From NCBI RefSeq assembly GCF_011927635.1, contig NZ_JAATJB010000019.1, forward strand, positions 1 through 60,423: 60,423 bases of DNA, given 5' to 3'. Under the pieces are notes generated by a model that saw only the letters and a program-made list of their open reading frames with translations, made no database searches and was not told the origin of the DNA. This stretch comes from Sphingomonas trueperi (GTDB taxonomy: Bacteria; Pseudomonadota; Alphaproteobacteria; Sphingomonadales; Sphingomonadaceae). Of the stretch, positions 1 through 7,351 are shown piece after piece (the first letter of the stretch is position 1; every line of letters begins with the position of its first letter). Both the position numbers and the translations under genes were made by a program.

Positions 1-30
1 CTCATCCGTCAGCCAGTACAGGTCGCTCAT
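1..30 (-). mobile_element. IS5-family transposase, N-terminal fragment at window edge
   Basis: Reading leftward from position 30, the sequence encodes MSDLYWLTDE before leaving the window. This matches the usual N-terminus of IS5-family DDE transposases in sphingomonads. A purine-rich ribosome binding site (GAGGAGAG on the minus strand, about positions 36-43) precedes the ATG. The rest of the element lies outside the window and its inner end, probably within positions 45-75, cannot be fixed from one side. Only ten residues are visible, so the family call is recognition rather than proof. Confidence 0.55.
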
Positions 31-270
31 CCACTCTCTCCTCACGGAGCCTGAATCAGATCGCGCCTCCCACATCAATGGGTCCTGACCCTAGGGACGA
101 TCAAGCAGTAAGCGAGGCCTGCCGCCGGCCCGTGCTCTACTGCGCTGGCGTGTGCCACGCCGCTCCGCGGAACCCCGTCGCCGGGTTTCCGCCCGTGCGG
201 GTGACGATCAGACTAGGCCACAAAGGGCCGCCCTCGCGGGCAGGCGTTGCTCATGCGGGGAACCGCTCCA

Positions 271-594
271 ATGCTTGAGCGCGGTTCTCCCGCCGCCGTC
301 CTGATCGGCCGTTGGGGCATGGCGCTGTCCCTTGTCGTCGGCGCCGTCCTGGCCGGTCGCCTCATCCGTGCTTTCCCCTACCTGCTCCCCAACCGCCTTC
401 CCGGCCTGGTCCTCTACGAGCTGGGGCCAGCGCTGATCCTCGGGGTGGCGATCGGGGCCGCCATCGCCATCACGCACGACTTGCGCCCCGGCATCCGGGC
501 GCGGCTCGCGCTGTTCGCGCTCGCCGCGCTGGTCGCCGGCGCCGTCACGCTGGCCGTCGAGTTTGACGCAGCCTTGCAAGGACGTTGGCTATGA
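271..594 (+). CDS. small hypothetical membrane protein (3 TM)
   Basis: A 107-residue protein of unknown function. Three hydrophobic stretches are visible: after the N-terminal charged segment (IGRWGMALSLVVGAVLAG), in the middle (ALILGVAIGAAIAI) and near the C-terminus (LALFALAALVAGAVTLAV). It is therefore probably an inner-membrane protein. The ATG at 271 follows GGGGAAC and is preferred over an upstream in-frame codon at 247. Its stop overlaps the start of the next gene by four bases (ATGA), so the two are probably translated together. I recognise no family. Confidence 0.55.
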   Translation: MLERGSPAAVLIGRWGMALSLVVGAVLAGRLIRAFPYLLPNRLPGLVLYELGPALILGVAIGAAIAITHDLRPGIRARLALFALAALVAGAVTLAVEFDAALQGRWL

Positions 595-1193
595 GGAAGC
601 AGCAACGGTTCGTCGCCATCGAAGGGCCGGTCTCGTATATCATCGGTTTTCACGACACGACCGACGTAAGCGTGACCCAACACACGACCCACCGCGCAGA
701 CCCCGCCGTGCCCATTTCGCATCCCGGTGATACGATCCACCGGACCGGCCTGACCCGCGCGGAGACGCATACCTTCGTGAATACCTCCCGCGAGTTCGCG
801 ATGCTGTTCGAGGTCAACGGCCACACGCTCAAGCTGTGCGCGAGCGACTATATCGCCTTGGCCGTCGGCGACCGCGTTCGTGCCGTATGCGAGCCCATTC
901 CGGACTGCCCCATGCTGGTCCGCGACTGGCATAATCAGACGCGGGGCATCCGCTTGCGCGACCTTCCCACCCCGCTCGCCAGCGTCGCGACGGAGATCTG
1001 CTTCAGCCTGATCCTGCTCGTCATCGGCTTGGGAGCGGTCTTCCTGTCGGGCGATGACGGGGACGCGCGCACCTTCACGCTGATCGGATGCGGCCTCGTC
1101 GCCTTTGCCGCGCTATGCGCCCTATCGGCCAATCGTGGCGCAGCGCGCACCGCCCGAACCCACGCCGAACTGGATCGCCTTACACGACGATGA
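591..1193 (+). CDS. hypothetical protein with C-terminal TM pair
   Basis: A 200-residue protein with a soluble N-terminal half (about residues 1-125) and two predicted membrane helices near residues 128-150 and 160-180. The ATG at 591 overlaps the upstream stop as ATGA and is chosen over a TTG six bases earlier. The layout suggests a cytoplasmic or periplasmic domain anchored by a hairpin, working with the upstream membrane protein. I recognise no family. Its stop codon touches the first parS-like palindrome. Confidence 0.55.
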   Translation: MRKQQRFVAIEGPVSYIIGFHDTTDVSVTQHTTHRADPAVPISHPGDTIHRTGLTRAETHTFVNTSREFAMLFEVNGHTLKLCASDYIALAVGDRVRAVCEPIPDCPMLVRDWHNQTRGIRLRDLPTPLASVATEICFSLILLVIGLGAVFLSGDDGDARTFTLIGCGLVAFAALCALSANRGAARTARTHAELDRLTRR

Positions 1194-1214
1194 GGTGTGC
1201 CACGTGGCACACCT
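1193..1214. repeat. parS-like palindrome, copy 1
   Basis: A perfect 22-bp palindrome whose 16-bp core (1196-1211) is TGTGCCACGTGGCACA. The core keeps the TGT..CACGTG..ACA frame of the bacterial parS consensus TGTTTCACGTGAAACA and differs at two positions per arm. The same core recurs at 4546-4561 and 5429-5444. It sits at the convergent ends of two genes, overlapping both stop codons. Confidence 0.6.
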
Positions 1215-1830
1215 ATCTGCGCGGTGCGCCGCAACCTACTTCTTGGCAGGCGCCGGAGGCGGCGGCGGCGGTGGTGGGGCGACCGGAGCCCGTGGCGCCG
1301 GAACAACGCCCGTTTGAGGCTGCGACACGCCCCCCGGCGGCAACGGCGCGCGTGGCGGCGGCGCTATCCCCCTCGATCCGCCCGATCGGGATGGCGGCGG
1401 TGCTGGCGGAGGGGCTGGCTTCTCGCTCATTGATACTGACCACGTTCGCTGTGACAAAAGAGAACAAACATAGAAGAGCGGCGGGAAATGACCATAGCGC
1501 GAACCCGTTGAGACGTTCGGACCAAGCCGCTACCGGCGGGATATCGTCGTAGAGGGCAGCTCGCCGCGCATCGACCGCCTTACGCGCCGTCGCGAAGCTC
1601 ACCGTCAGGGCAAGAAGCCCCAAAACATCGATCGCCCATCCGGCAACCAAGGCATACGGCCACACCGCCTTGGCAAGCGGAACCGCGCTTCCTACAAATG
1701 ACACAGAAGCGGCAAATAGCGCCGTGTGTGCAAGTGCAACAAAGCTGTCGCGTGCAGCTTCGTTTTGAGCATGGGCGGTATCCAGAGCTTGCAGCTCATG
1801 CTTAAAGTCGTCGGGCGTTCGCTGATTCAT
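1213..1830 (-). CDS. membrane protein divergent from the TIR-caspase operon; C-terminal frame uncertain
   Basis: Read from the ATG at 1830 this gives 205 residues. The N-terminus is helical and charged (MNQRTPDDFKHELQ). Three hydrophobic segments follow (FVALAHTALFAASVSFVG, YALVAGWAIDVLGLLALTV, FALWSFPAALLCLFSFV). After the last helix this frame becomes Ala/Gly/Arg-rich and looks like shadow sequence. The neighbouring minus-strand frame from about 1428 gives a proline-rich tail (APPPRAPLPP, APPPPPPPPAP) ending in AKK at 1236. A one-base shift near 1425-1435 would join the helices to that tail. The gene is divergent from the TIR gene with only 34 bp between their starts, so it may belong to the same defence system. 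Confidence 0.6.
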   Translation of the reverse strand: MNQRTPDDFKHELQALDTAHAQNEAARDSFVALAHTALFAASVSFVGSAVPLAKAVWPYALVAGWAIDVLGLLALTVSFATARKAVDARRAALYDDIPPVAAWSERLNGFALWSFPAALLCLFSFVTANVVSINEREASPSASTAAIPIGRIEGDSAAATRAVAAGGRVAASNGRCSGATGSGRPTTAAAASGACQEVGCGAPRR

Positions 1831-1864
1831 TATCGAAATAGAACCATAATGGAGGATGTTGGAA

Positions 1865-2236
1865 ATGGCTGATAAGAAAGTGCTCTTCATCGCGTTCGCC
1901 ATCGAGGATGAACGGCAGCGTGACTTCCTCAAAGGGCAGTCGCTCCATCCGCGGCAGCCATTCGAGTTTATCGATATGTCGGTGAAGGAGCCATACGACA
2001 AAGACTGGAAGGATCGTGTCCGCACGCGGATCAAGCGCTCGCATGGTGTGATCGTTCTGGTCAGCAAGAACTCGGCAGCCTCGACGGGCCAGAAGTGGGA
2101 AATCCAGTGCGCCCAGGAAGAGGGCAAGCCGATCCAAGGCATCTACGCCTATAAGGATGATCGCGCCTCGATCGCGGGCGTCAGCACCGTTGCCTGGAGC
2201 GACGCCAACATCACCAACTTCATCGATTCACTCTGA
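1865..2236 (+). CDS. TIR-like (DUF1863/ThsB-type) NAD-processing sensor protein
   Basis: A 123-residue single-domain protein of the TIR-like ThsB/DUF1863 type. It has the opening beta-strand VLFIAFAIEDERQRDF, a DMSVKEPYD segment, the helix-strand pair VRTRIKRSHGVIVLVSKNS, and the signature QKWEIQCAQEE. In that signature Glu79 sits where TIR NADases carry their catalytic glutamate. Proteins of this type detect phage infection and convert NAD into a cyclic ADP-ribose-type messenger. The start at 1865 is preferred over the ATG at 1856 because GGAGG at 1851-1855 directly abuts the latter. The caspase-like gene follows 13 bp downstream, so TIR and effector form one operon. Confidence 0.85.
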   Translation: MADKKVLFIAFAIEDERQRDFLKGQSLHPRQPFEFIDMSVKEPYDKDWKDRVRTRIKRSHGVIVLVSKNSAASTGQKWEIQCAQEEGKPIQGIYAYKDDRASIAGVSTVAWSDANITNFIDSL

Positions 2237-2249
2237 GCCGGAGGCGACG

Positions 2250-3239
2250 GTGCGCAAGGCCCTGATCGTCGGTATCGACCATTACGAGAAAATCGGGAAC
2301 CTCAGCGGGTGCGTGAACGACGCGCACTCGGTGAAGGCCATGCTCGAGCGCCACGCCGACGGCACCGTCAACTTCGCTACACCTAAGCTCCTGACCGGCA
2401 CCGGTCCCGGCGATCTGGTCGATCGCGAGGAGCTGAAGGCGGCTGTCCGCGAACTCTATGCCGACGACGCGGACATCGCCCTGTTCTACTTCGCCGGGCA
2501 TGGCTTCATCGAGGACACCGGCGGCTACCTCTGCACCAGCGACAGCCGCAGCGGCGACGATGGCCTGCCGCTTTCAGACATCATGACGCTCGCTGCCAAT
2601 TCCGGGGCGAAGAACAAGATCATCATCCTCGATAGCTGCCATAGTGGCGCTGCCGGGGAACGTCCCACCCATCCCGCTGCGGAAATCCGCGACGGCATGA
2701 CCATCCTCACAGCGTCCACCGCCGAGCAATATGCGATGGAGGTCGAAGGGGGCGGTGCCGGCGTGTTCACCAGCCTGTTCGTCGACGCGCTCGGCGGCGC
2801 CGCCGCCAACCTGCTGGGCGACGTCACGCCGGGCAGCGTCTATGCTCATATCGACCAGTCGCTTGGGCCGTGGAAGCAGCGCCCGGTGTTCAAGACGAAT
2901 GTCAAAACCTTCGTGTCGCTGCGCAAGGCGGCACCCCCGATCGCGCTGACCGATCTTCAGGCGCTGGCGAAGCATTTTCCGACCGCCACTTACCAATTCC
3001 CTCTCGATCCGGCATTTGAGCCCGAGCGGTCGGAGGAGCAGAAGAACGACCCCTCCATTCCACCGCCGGACCCGGAGAAAACCGCGATATTCGCGGTGCT
3101 CCAACGGTATGTGAGGGTCAACCTCGTGCGCCCCGTCGATGCACCGCATATGTGGCACGCAGCGATGGGCAGCAAAGCCTGCGAGCTGACTGTATTGGGC
3201 GAGCATTATCGAAGTCTGGTGGAAAGCGGGCTGATCTAA
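2250..3239 (+). CDS. caspase-like (metacaspase, peptidase C14) protease, probable TIR-activated effector
   Basis: A 329-residue protein with a caspase fold in its first ~240 residues. The opening strand is KALIVGIDHY, the catalytic histidine is His84 in YFAGHGF, and the catalytic cysteine is Cys130 in IILDSCHSGA. The C-terminal third (about residues 240-329, ending HMWHAAMGSKACELTVLGEHY) is not protease and is a candidate ligand-sensing domain. The GTG at 2250 follows GGAGG at 2240-2244 and is preferred over any upstream start inside the TIR gene. In the described type IV Thoeris system a TIR product (N7-cADPR) activates such a protease, which degrades cell proteins. The RyR-like gene follows after one base. 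Confidence 0.87.
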   Translation: MRKALIVGIDHYEKIGNLSGCVNDAHSVKAMLERHADGTVNFATPKLLTGTGPGDLVDREELKAAVRELYADDADIALFYFAGHGFIEDTGGYLCTSDSRSGDDGLPLSDIMTLAANSGAKNKIIILDSCHSGAAGERPTHPAAEIRDGMTILTASTAEQYAMEVEGGGAGVFTSLFVDALGGAAANLLGDVTPGSVYAHIDQSLGPWKQRPVFKTNVKTFVSLRKAAPPIALTDLQALAKHFPTATYQFPLDPAFEPERSEEQKNDPSIPPPDPEKTAIFAVLQRYVRVNLVRPVDAPHMWHAAMGSKACELTVLGEHYRSLVESGLI

Positions 3240-3240
3240 C

Positions 3241-3519
3241 ATGGCAAAGCCTCTCGCCGCTGACGCCCGTAAGACCTTGGTCGAACGCCTCGCCGCGATC
3301 GAACATGAGCGCTGGTCGCATTGGCAGCGCTACATGCACGGCAAGGCGACCAAACAGGAGGACGGCTCGTTGCTGATCCCCGCCGATCTTGTCGAACGCT
3401 GGGAAAAGCAGATTGCGACCGACTATGCCGATCTTCCCGCCGATGAGCAGGAGAGCGACAAGGAGCAGGTGGAGCGATACCTGCCCATCATTGAGGACGC
3501 CTTTCGCTCAGGGGAGTAA
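3241..3519 (+). CDS. small RyR-like domain protein
   Basis: A 92-residue soluble protein. It contains EHERWSHWQRYM near residues 20-31 and the block DYADLPADEQESDKEQVERY near residues 61-80. This pattern matches the ryanodine-receptor repeat (RyR) domain, which in bacteria has been proposed to bind NAD-derived nucleotides. It starts one base after the caspase stop and must be co-transcribed with it. A role as messenger sensor, sponge or regulator of the TIR-caspase pair is inference. The family assignment comes from motif memory and the domain is short. Confidence 0.7.
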   Translation: MAKPLAADARKTLVERLAAIEHERWSHWQRYMHGKATKQEDGSLLIPADLVERWEKQIATDYADLPADEQESDKEQVERYLPIIEDAFRSGE

Positions 3520-3600
3520 TCAGCGTCCGTTCTTGACAACACCAGGCTCATCGCTCATATCTGTTGACGGACGCGGCTCACGGGCTGCCCCAATTCCGAG

Positions 3601-3622
3601 GCCCACGCTTAGCGTGGGCTTT
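3601..3622 (+). terminator. hairpin after TIR-caspase-RyR operon
   Basis: An inverted repeat GCCCACGC (3601-3608) / GCGTGGGC (3612-3619) with a TTA loop is followed by TTT. It lies between the RyR-like gene (ends 3519) and the DUF3800 start (3642). It is a plausible weak intrinsic terminator for the defence operon. Confidence 0.45.
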
Positions 3623-3641
3623 CGCGATTCTGGGGACCTGC

Positions 3642-4475
3642 ATGCTGTATTTCGCTTATCTCGACGAGTTTGGCCACATCGGCCCGTATGTCGCGCGCGA
3701 CGATCCCGCCTACAATGACAGTCCCGTTTTCGGGCTCGGGGGCATGATCCTCCCCTACTCATCCGTGCGGCAATTCTCGACCTGGTTCTACCAGCTCAAA
3801 TGCAACATGCTGGCTTGGGAGATCGGGCAAAGCGGCCAGCATCCCGCGACATGGGAGAAGAAGGGCTCGGCCCTCTTCACCAGCATGAACGTCGAGAAAT
3901 ACCGGCAGGTTCGCACGGCGGCCAATCGCATCCTCAACAAGATCCGCGCAAGCGGCGGGCATGTCTTCTACGTTGGCCTCGAGAAGAACCGCCCCGTCGC
4001 GGAGTTTAAGGCGCAGGCGCTTTACCTCACGGTCCTGGGCGAGGCGATGAAGCGCCTCAACCAATATGCCGATCAGAACGACGCCGATATGGTCATCGTC
4101 ATGGACGAGCATCAGGATCGCGACGCCATCCTGACTCGCGCGAGCCAAGCCATGTATGGTGGCCCCTCCCCCCGGCGTCGCATCATCGAGCCGCCCTTCC
4201 AAGTCGAGAGCGAACGCTACCAGACATGCCAGTGCGCCGACTGGCTATGTGGTCTGGTCGGCCGCGTCGGCGCCTATCAGGCGCGCCCCGACGAATGGGC
4301 TGACATGGCTTGGTCGCAGACCTACTTTCAGGACCGGCTCGACGCGGCATCGGTGCGAAGCTCGATCCGCCTGCAAACGGCCGCTACCGAGGTCGAAACG
4401 GTGGAAGCCCTACCCGCCGTCGTCGATACAGGTCTCGCACAGCCTGCACCGGGCAACGACGACACGCCGGCCTGA
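3642..4475 (+). CDS. DUF3800 family protein
   Basis: A 277-residue protein opening with MLYFAYLDEFGHIG. This is the hallmark start of DUF3800, a family with an RNase H-like predicted fold whose acidic D-E pair would be catalytic. A second acidic block, MVIVMDEHQDRDA, lies near residue 150. The ATG at 3642 follows GGGGAC and begins directly at the conserved strand; the longer reading from 3564 would run through the hairpin at 3601-3622. DUF3800 genes often sit on mobile elements and in defence islands, but the function is unproven. A possible TTGACA -35 element lies at 3533-3538 without a convincing -10. Confidence 0.75.
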   Translation: MLYFAYLDEFGHIGPYVARDDPAYNDSPVFGLGGMILPYSSVRQFSTWFYQLKCNMLAWEIGQSGQHPATWEKKGSALFTSMNVEKYRQVRTAANRILNKIRASGGHVFYVGLEKNRPVAEFKAQALYLTVLGEAMKRLNQYADQNDADMVIVMDEHQDRDAILTRASQAMYGGPSPRRRIIEPPFQVESERYQTCQCADWLCGLVGRVGAYQARPDEWADMAWSQTYFQDRLDAASVRSSIRLQTAATEVETVEALPAVVDTGLAQPAPGNDDTPA

Positions 4476-4545
4476 CTCCGGCGGGTCAATCCGCCGGCAT
4501 ATCACTCGGCCGGGTCGGACGCATCGTTCCAGCGATGAAGAGGGG

Positions 4546-4561
4546 TGTGCCACGTGGCACA
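4546..4561. repeat. parS-like palindrome, copy 2
   Basis: The 16-bp palindrome TGTGCCACGTGGCACA is identical to the cores of the copies at 1196-1211 and 5429-5444, but lacks the outer AGG/CCT extension. It lies in the 207-bp gap between the DUF3800 gene and the next membrane protein gene. Confidence 0.6.
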
Positions 4562-4682
4562 GCTACGCCAGCAAGGAACTGGTTCCCGAGCTGGGGCCGC
4601 GTTCGTCAGCTCGACGATCCAGCCACCCGTGTACGTGGGATCTATACGCCGCTTCGCAAAGCCATTCCCGTAAGGAGGACAA

Positions 4683-5306
4683 ATGCCCGCAGGCCCTGGA
4701 ACATCTTCCTCACCGCGTGAACTCGTCACCAAGGCGTTTGACTCCGCCTTCGTGATCGCCACCATATTAGCGGCCATCTATTTTGCCGGGTGGACCTACA
4801 GACAGGCCTATTTCGGCCGTTTTGCCATCGATCCGACCAATCTTGGCGGTTCGAACATTGCAGTTGCGGTGGAGGGCCTCGGTGCCATTATCACCACAAC
4901 CGGCGCGTGGCTTACAGCGATCCTGCCGCTGCTGATCGTGACGGCGCTTACTTTGATTGCCGGCAAGCTCTTCGACCGCGCCAGGGCTGCATCGCATAGG
5001 CCGCCGTTTTTTGATCCTCTGACATTGTTTATGGCTCGGGTGGGGTGCGGGACCATTGTCATCCTCATTGTGGTCGCCGCTGGCCATGTTGCAGGTACGA
5101 TCCGAGCGAAAGACCGCATAGGTAACATCACCCGAGGGGAGGTGTGGATTTACCATCTCGAAGGAAAGCAGGTGTCAGGTATCACGCTGGGGCAATCCAA
5201 CGACATGACATGGGTTCTCACCAAAGAGGGTGTGCGGCCCCTCAAAACGGCAGAGATCCAGCTTATAGATGGCGCTCTATTCAACAGGGTTGCTACAGAA
5301 CGCTAA
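4683..5306 (+). CDS. hypothetical membrane protein
   Basis: A 207-residue protein with three predicted membrane helices: AFVIATILAAIYFAGW near residue 25, AWLTAILPLLIVTALTLIAG near residue 80, and VGCGTIVILIVVAAGHVAG near residue 125. A soluble C-terminal domain of about 65 residues follows. The start is well supported: AAGGAGG at 4672-4678 precedes the ATG at 4683 with ideal spacing. I recognise no family. Both flanking gaps carry parS-like palindromes, so it stands alone as a transcription unit. Confidence 0.65.
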   Translation: MPAGPGTSSSPRELVTKAFDSAFVIATILAAIYFAGWTYRQAYFGRFAIDPTNLGGSNIAVAVEGLGAIITTTGAWLTAILPLLIVTALTLIAGKLFDRARAASHRPPFFDPLTLFMARVGCGTIVILIVVAAGHVAGTIRAKDRIGNITRGEVWIYHLEGKQVSGITLGQSNDMTWVLTKEGVRPLKTAEIQLIDGALFNRVATER

Positions 5307-5425
5307 CGTCTAGGATCAGCGTGAAGCCGGGTGCGACCCTGCAAGCACCGCTCCTTTCGCTCTCTGCGCCGACCAAGCCGCCGTACCGCCGTCTCGGCCC
5401 TATTGGGTGACGATCCTCGCGTGAA

Positions 5426-5447
5426 AGGTGTGCCACGTGGCACACCT
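5426..5447. repeat. parS-like palindrome, copy 3
   Basis: A 22-bp perfect palindrome identical over its full length to the copy at 1193-1214, with core TGTGCCACGTGGCACA at 5429-5444. It lies between the membrane protein gene and ardC. Confidence 0.6.
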
Positions 5448-5583
5448 GATCGAAGCGCCTAGGGCGCGGCGTAAGCCCGTTCGCGCCGCTGCCCTCCCCC
5501 GGAGGCCATCCAGCGCCGGGGAACACCAAGGGCGGCTGCCCTTTCGTTCCCGAACGACAATCGACCGCCCGTGTAATCCGCCA

Positions 5584-5622
5584 AGCGTGGCACTCGACGC
5601 CCTGCAGGGCGTCGGCCACGCT
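5584..5622. repeat. nested inverted repeat upstream of ardC
   Basis: An 18-bp perfect palindrome GACGCCCTGCAGGGCGTC (5596-5613) is flanked by the inverted arms AGCGTGGC (5584-5591) and GCCACGCT (5615-5622). The whole can fold into a two-stage hairpin of 17 base pairs. It has no U-run, so it does not look like a simple terminator. Confidence 0.6.
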
Positions 5623-5745
5623 AGGGCGGCTCGCCCGCGCCAGCGGTAGATTCTCGCCCTCCCTCCCCATCCCGTTCCTCGCCGGAAAGGCAGAGCCGGT
5701 TGCTGTTGCGACCGGCTTTCAGCCTCAGAGGAAAGGAAGACAATC

Positions 5746-6681
5746 ATGGGACGGATCACCGACAACCGGGCCGACATCTATCAGGAAATCACCGATCAGA
5801 TGATCGCCATGATCGAGGCGGGCACCCGGCCTTGGTCGAAATCGTGGAACGGCAGCACCGCACCCACCATCCCGCTGCGCTCGACGGGGGTTCCCTATCG
5901 CGGCATCAACGTCCTGACCCTTTGGGTTGCCGCCATGACGAAGGGCTATGCTTCCCCGCATTGGCTGACCTTCAAGCAGGCGCTCGCGCTCGGCGGCTGC
6001 GTCCGCAAGGGCGAGAAGGGCTCAACCGTCGTCTATGCCAACAAGATCGAGGTGAACGCCGACAGCAAGGCACAGGAGGGCGCAGAGCGAGGCGAGGATG
6101 GCAAGCGTCAGGTGGCGTTCCTCAAGCGCTACACCGTCTTCAATGCCGAGCAGATCGACGGCATCGAGGCGAAATATCCTGCCCCCTTGCCCGTCATCAC
6201 CGCGACCAATCCCGACCAGCGCGACGCCGAACTGGACACGCTCTTTGCCCGCGTGCCCGTCACCCTCAAGCACTTCGGTTCCCAGCCCTATTATCAGCCG
6301 AGCGGCGATCATGTCGTCATGCCGCAGTTTGCCGACTTCCACACCAGCGACGACTATTATTCGACCCTAGCGCACGAGCTTTGCCATGCGACGGGGCACG
6401 TTGACCGCCTTGCCCGCCCCTCCCTCATTTCCACGAAGCGCGAGGACTATGCTCGCGAGGAACTGGTCGCCGAGCTTGGGGCCGCGTTCGTCAGCGCCAC
6501 CATCGGCATCAAGCTCCACGATCGCGAGGACCACGCCGCCTATCTGGCGAACTGGCTTCAAGCGCTCCGCAACGACAAGAAGTGCATCTTCACCGCCGCA
6601 CGGCTCGCGCAGGACGCGTCCGACTGGCTGTTGAGCCGCATGGCGGTCGAGACAGCGCCCGAACTGGAGGCGGCGGCGTGA
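5746..6681 (+). CDS. ardC: ArdC-like antirestriction protein
   Basis: A 311-residue protein of the ArdC/TraC-1 family, plasmid proteins that bind single-stranded DNA and protect incoming plasmid DNA from restriction. The N-terminal half carries the ssDNA-binding domain (RADIYQEITDQMIAMIEAGT, then PWSKSWNG and YRGINVLTLW). The C-terminal half carries a zincin-like metallopeptidase core with HELCHATGH starting at about residue 210 and a downstream EELVAELGAAF glutamate segment. Length and domain order match the family. A purine-rich leader (GGAAAGGAAG) precedes the ATG. Three small genes follow with overlapping or nearly touching ends, suggesting one operon. Confidence 0.88.
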   Translation: MGRITDNRADIYQEITDQMIAMIEAGTRPWSKSWNGSTAPTIPLRSTGVPYRGINVLTLWVAAMTKGYASPHWLTFKQALALGGCVRKGEKGSTVVYANKIEVNADSKAQEGAERGEDGKRQVAFLKRYTVFNAEQIDGIEAKYPAPLPVITATNPDQRDAELDTLFARVPVTLKHFGSQPYYQPSGDHVVMPQFADFHTSDDYYSTLAHELCHATGHVDRLARPSLISTKREDYAREELVAELGAAFVSATIGIKLHDREDHAAYLANWLQALRNDKKCIFTAARLAQDASDWLLSRMAVETAPELEAAA

Positions 6682-7331
6682 CCGCCGCCGACGATCCCGG
6701 CCCCGACGGGGGCCGGGGCGTGGCGGCGCGCATTGTCTTTGACCCGAGCGTCGCCACGGTGAGCGAGGAGGAGTTTAACGAGCTGGTCGCGATCATGCGC
6801 GATGGCCCAAATGCGAAGCCGCTGACCCCCGAAGCGCAATGGCGGCGCGACTATCACAAGGCGATGTTCCACCGCCGCCTTGTCGGCGTACAACCCGACC
6901 TGTTCGGCGGGAAGCCGGTAACGCATATGTACAAGGCCGCCCCCGGGCCAGTCAGCGACTGGAAACCGGAACCGGTCGAGGAGAAGCTGTCCCGGATCGC
7001 GCGCGATCCCCAAGCGACGTTCGGCATCGGCCGACCGGCTCTTTCGCCGGAGGAACTGGCCGTCGTCATCGACGGCGCAGCCAATTGGCTGCGGATCGCG
7101 CAGCGGGTCCGGATTGCGGGCGCTTTCGCATCCTATGACGGGCGCGCGGAACGCCGCATCGGTCGGAAAGGCGTGATCTGGCGCTTGTGCAGCCCGGTGT
7201 TTGCAGGCCACACCTATGTTTATCTCGATCCGGCCGGCGCCGAGCGGGTAGAGAAGATCGTGATGGTGGAGCTGCGCGACGTCGAGCCGATCGATGATGC
7301 GCTGTTGGTCCCCGTCCCCTTCCACGCTTGA
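6678..7331 (+). CDS. conserved hypothetical protein downstream of ardC
   Basis: A 217-residue soluble protein without recognisable catalytic motifs. The GTG at 6678 overlaps the ardC stop as GTGA and is preferred over a start at 6582 inside ardC, because the upstream part is low-complexity shadow sequence. Segments such as FDPSVATVSEEEFNELVAIM and RIGRKGVIWRLCSPVFAGH look like genuine folded sequence. From memory, similar proteins accompany ardC on sphingomonad plasmids; its function is unknown. Confidence 0.65.
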   Translation: MTAADDPGPDGGRGVAARIVFDPSVATVSEEEFNELVAIMRDGPNAKPLTPEAQWRRDYHKAMFHRRLVGVQPDLFGGKPVTHMYKAAPGPVSDWKPEPVEEKLSRIARDPQATFGIGRPALSPEELAVVIDGAANWLRIAQRVRIAGAFASYDGRAERRIGRKGVIWRLCSPVFAGHTYVYLDPAGAERVEKIVMVELRDVEPIDDALLVPVPFHA

Positions 7332-7351
7332 AGGAGCAGAAGCGAATAGTC

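Larger units (their letters stand above)
5307..5745. other. 439-bp non-coding region with palindromes upstream of ardC
   Basis: No convincing gene is visible in either strand; the open frames here lack start signals and have shadow-like composition. The region holds the third parS-like palindrome (5426-5447) and a large nested inverted repeat (5584-5622). It also contains a leader with AGAGGAAAGGAAG just before the ardC ATG. Such a gap on a mobile element is a good place for a cis-acting maintenance or transfer site, but no origin motif is recognised. Confidence 0.6.

Noticed and set aside
1193..1214. The repeated palindrome as a transcription terminator
   Set aside because: Near-perfect palindromes without a loop and without a U-run, repeated identically at three loci, fit a protein-binding site better than a terminator.
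3533..3562. Strong promoter for the DUF3800 gene at TTGACA 3533
   Set aside because: No acceptable -10 lies at 16-18 bp; the best match (CATATC) is poor, so it is not listed as a feature.
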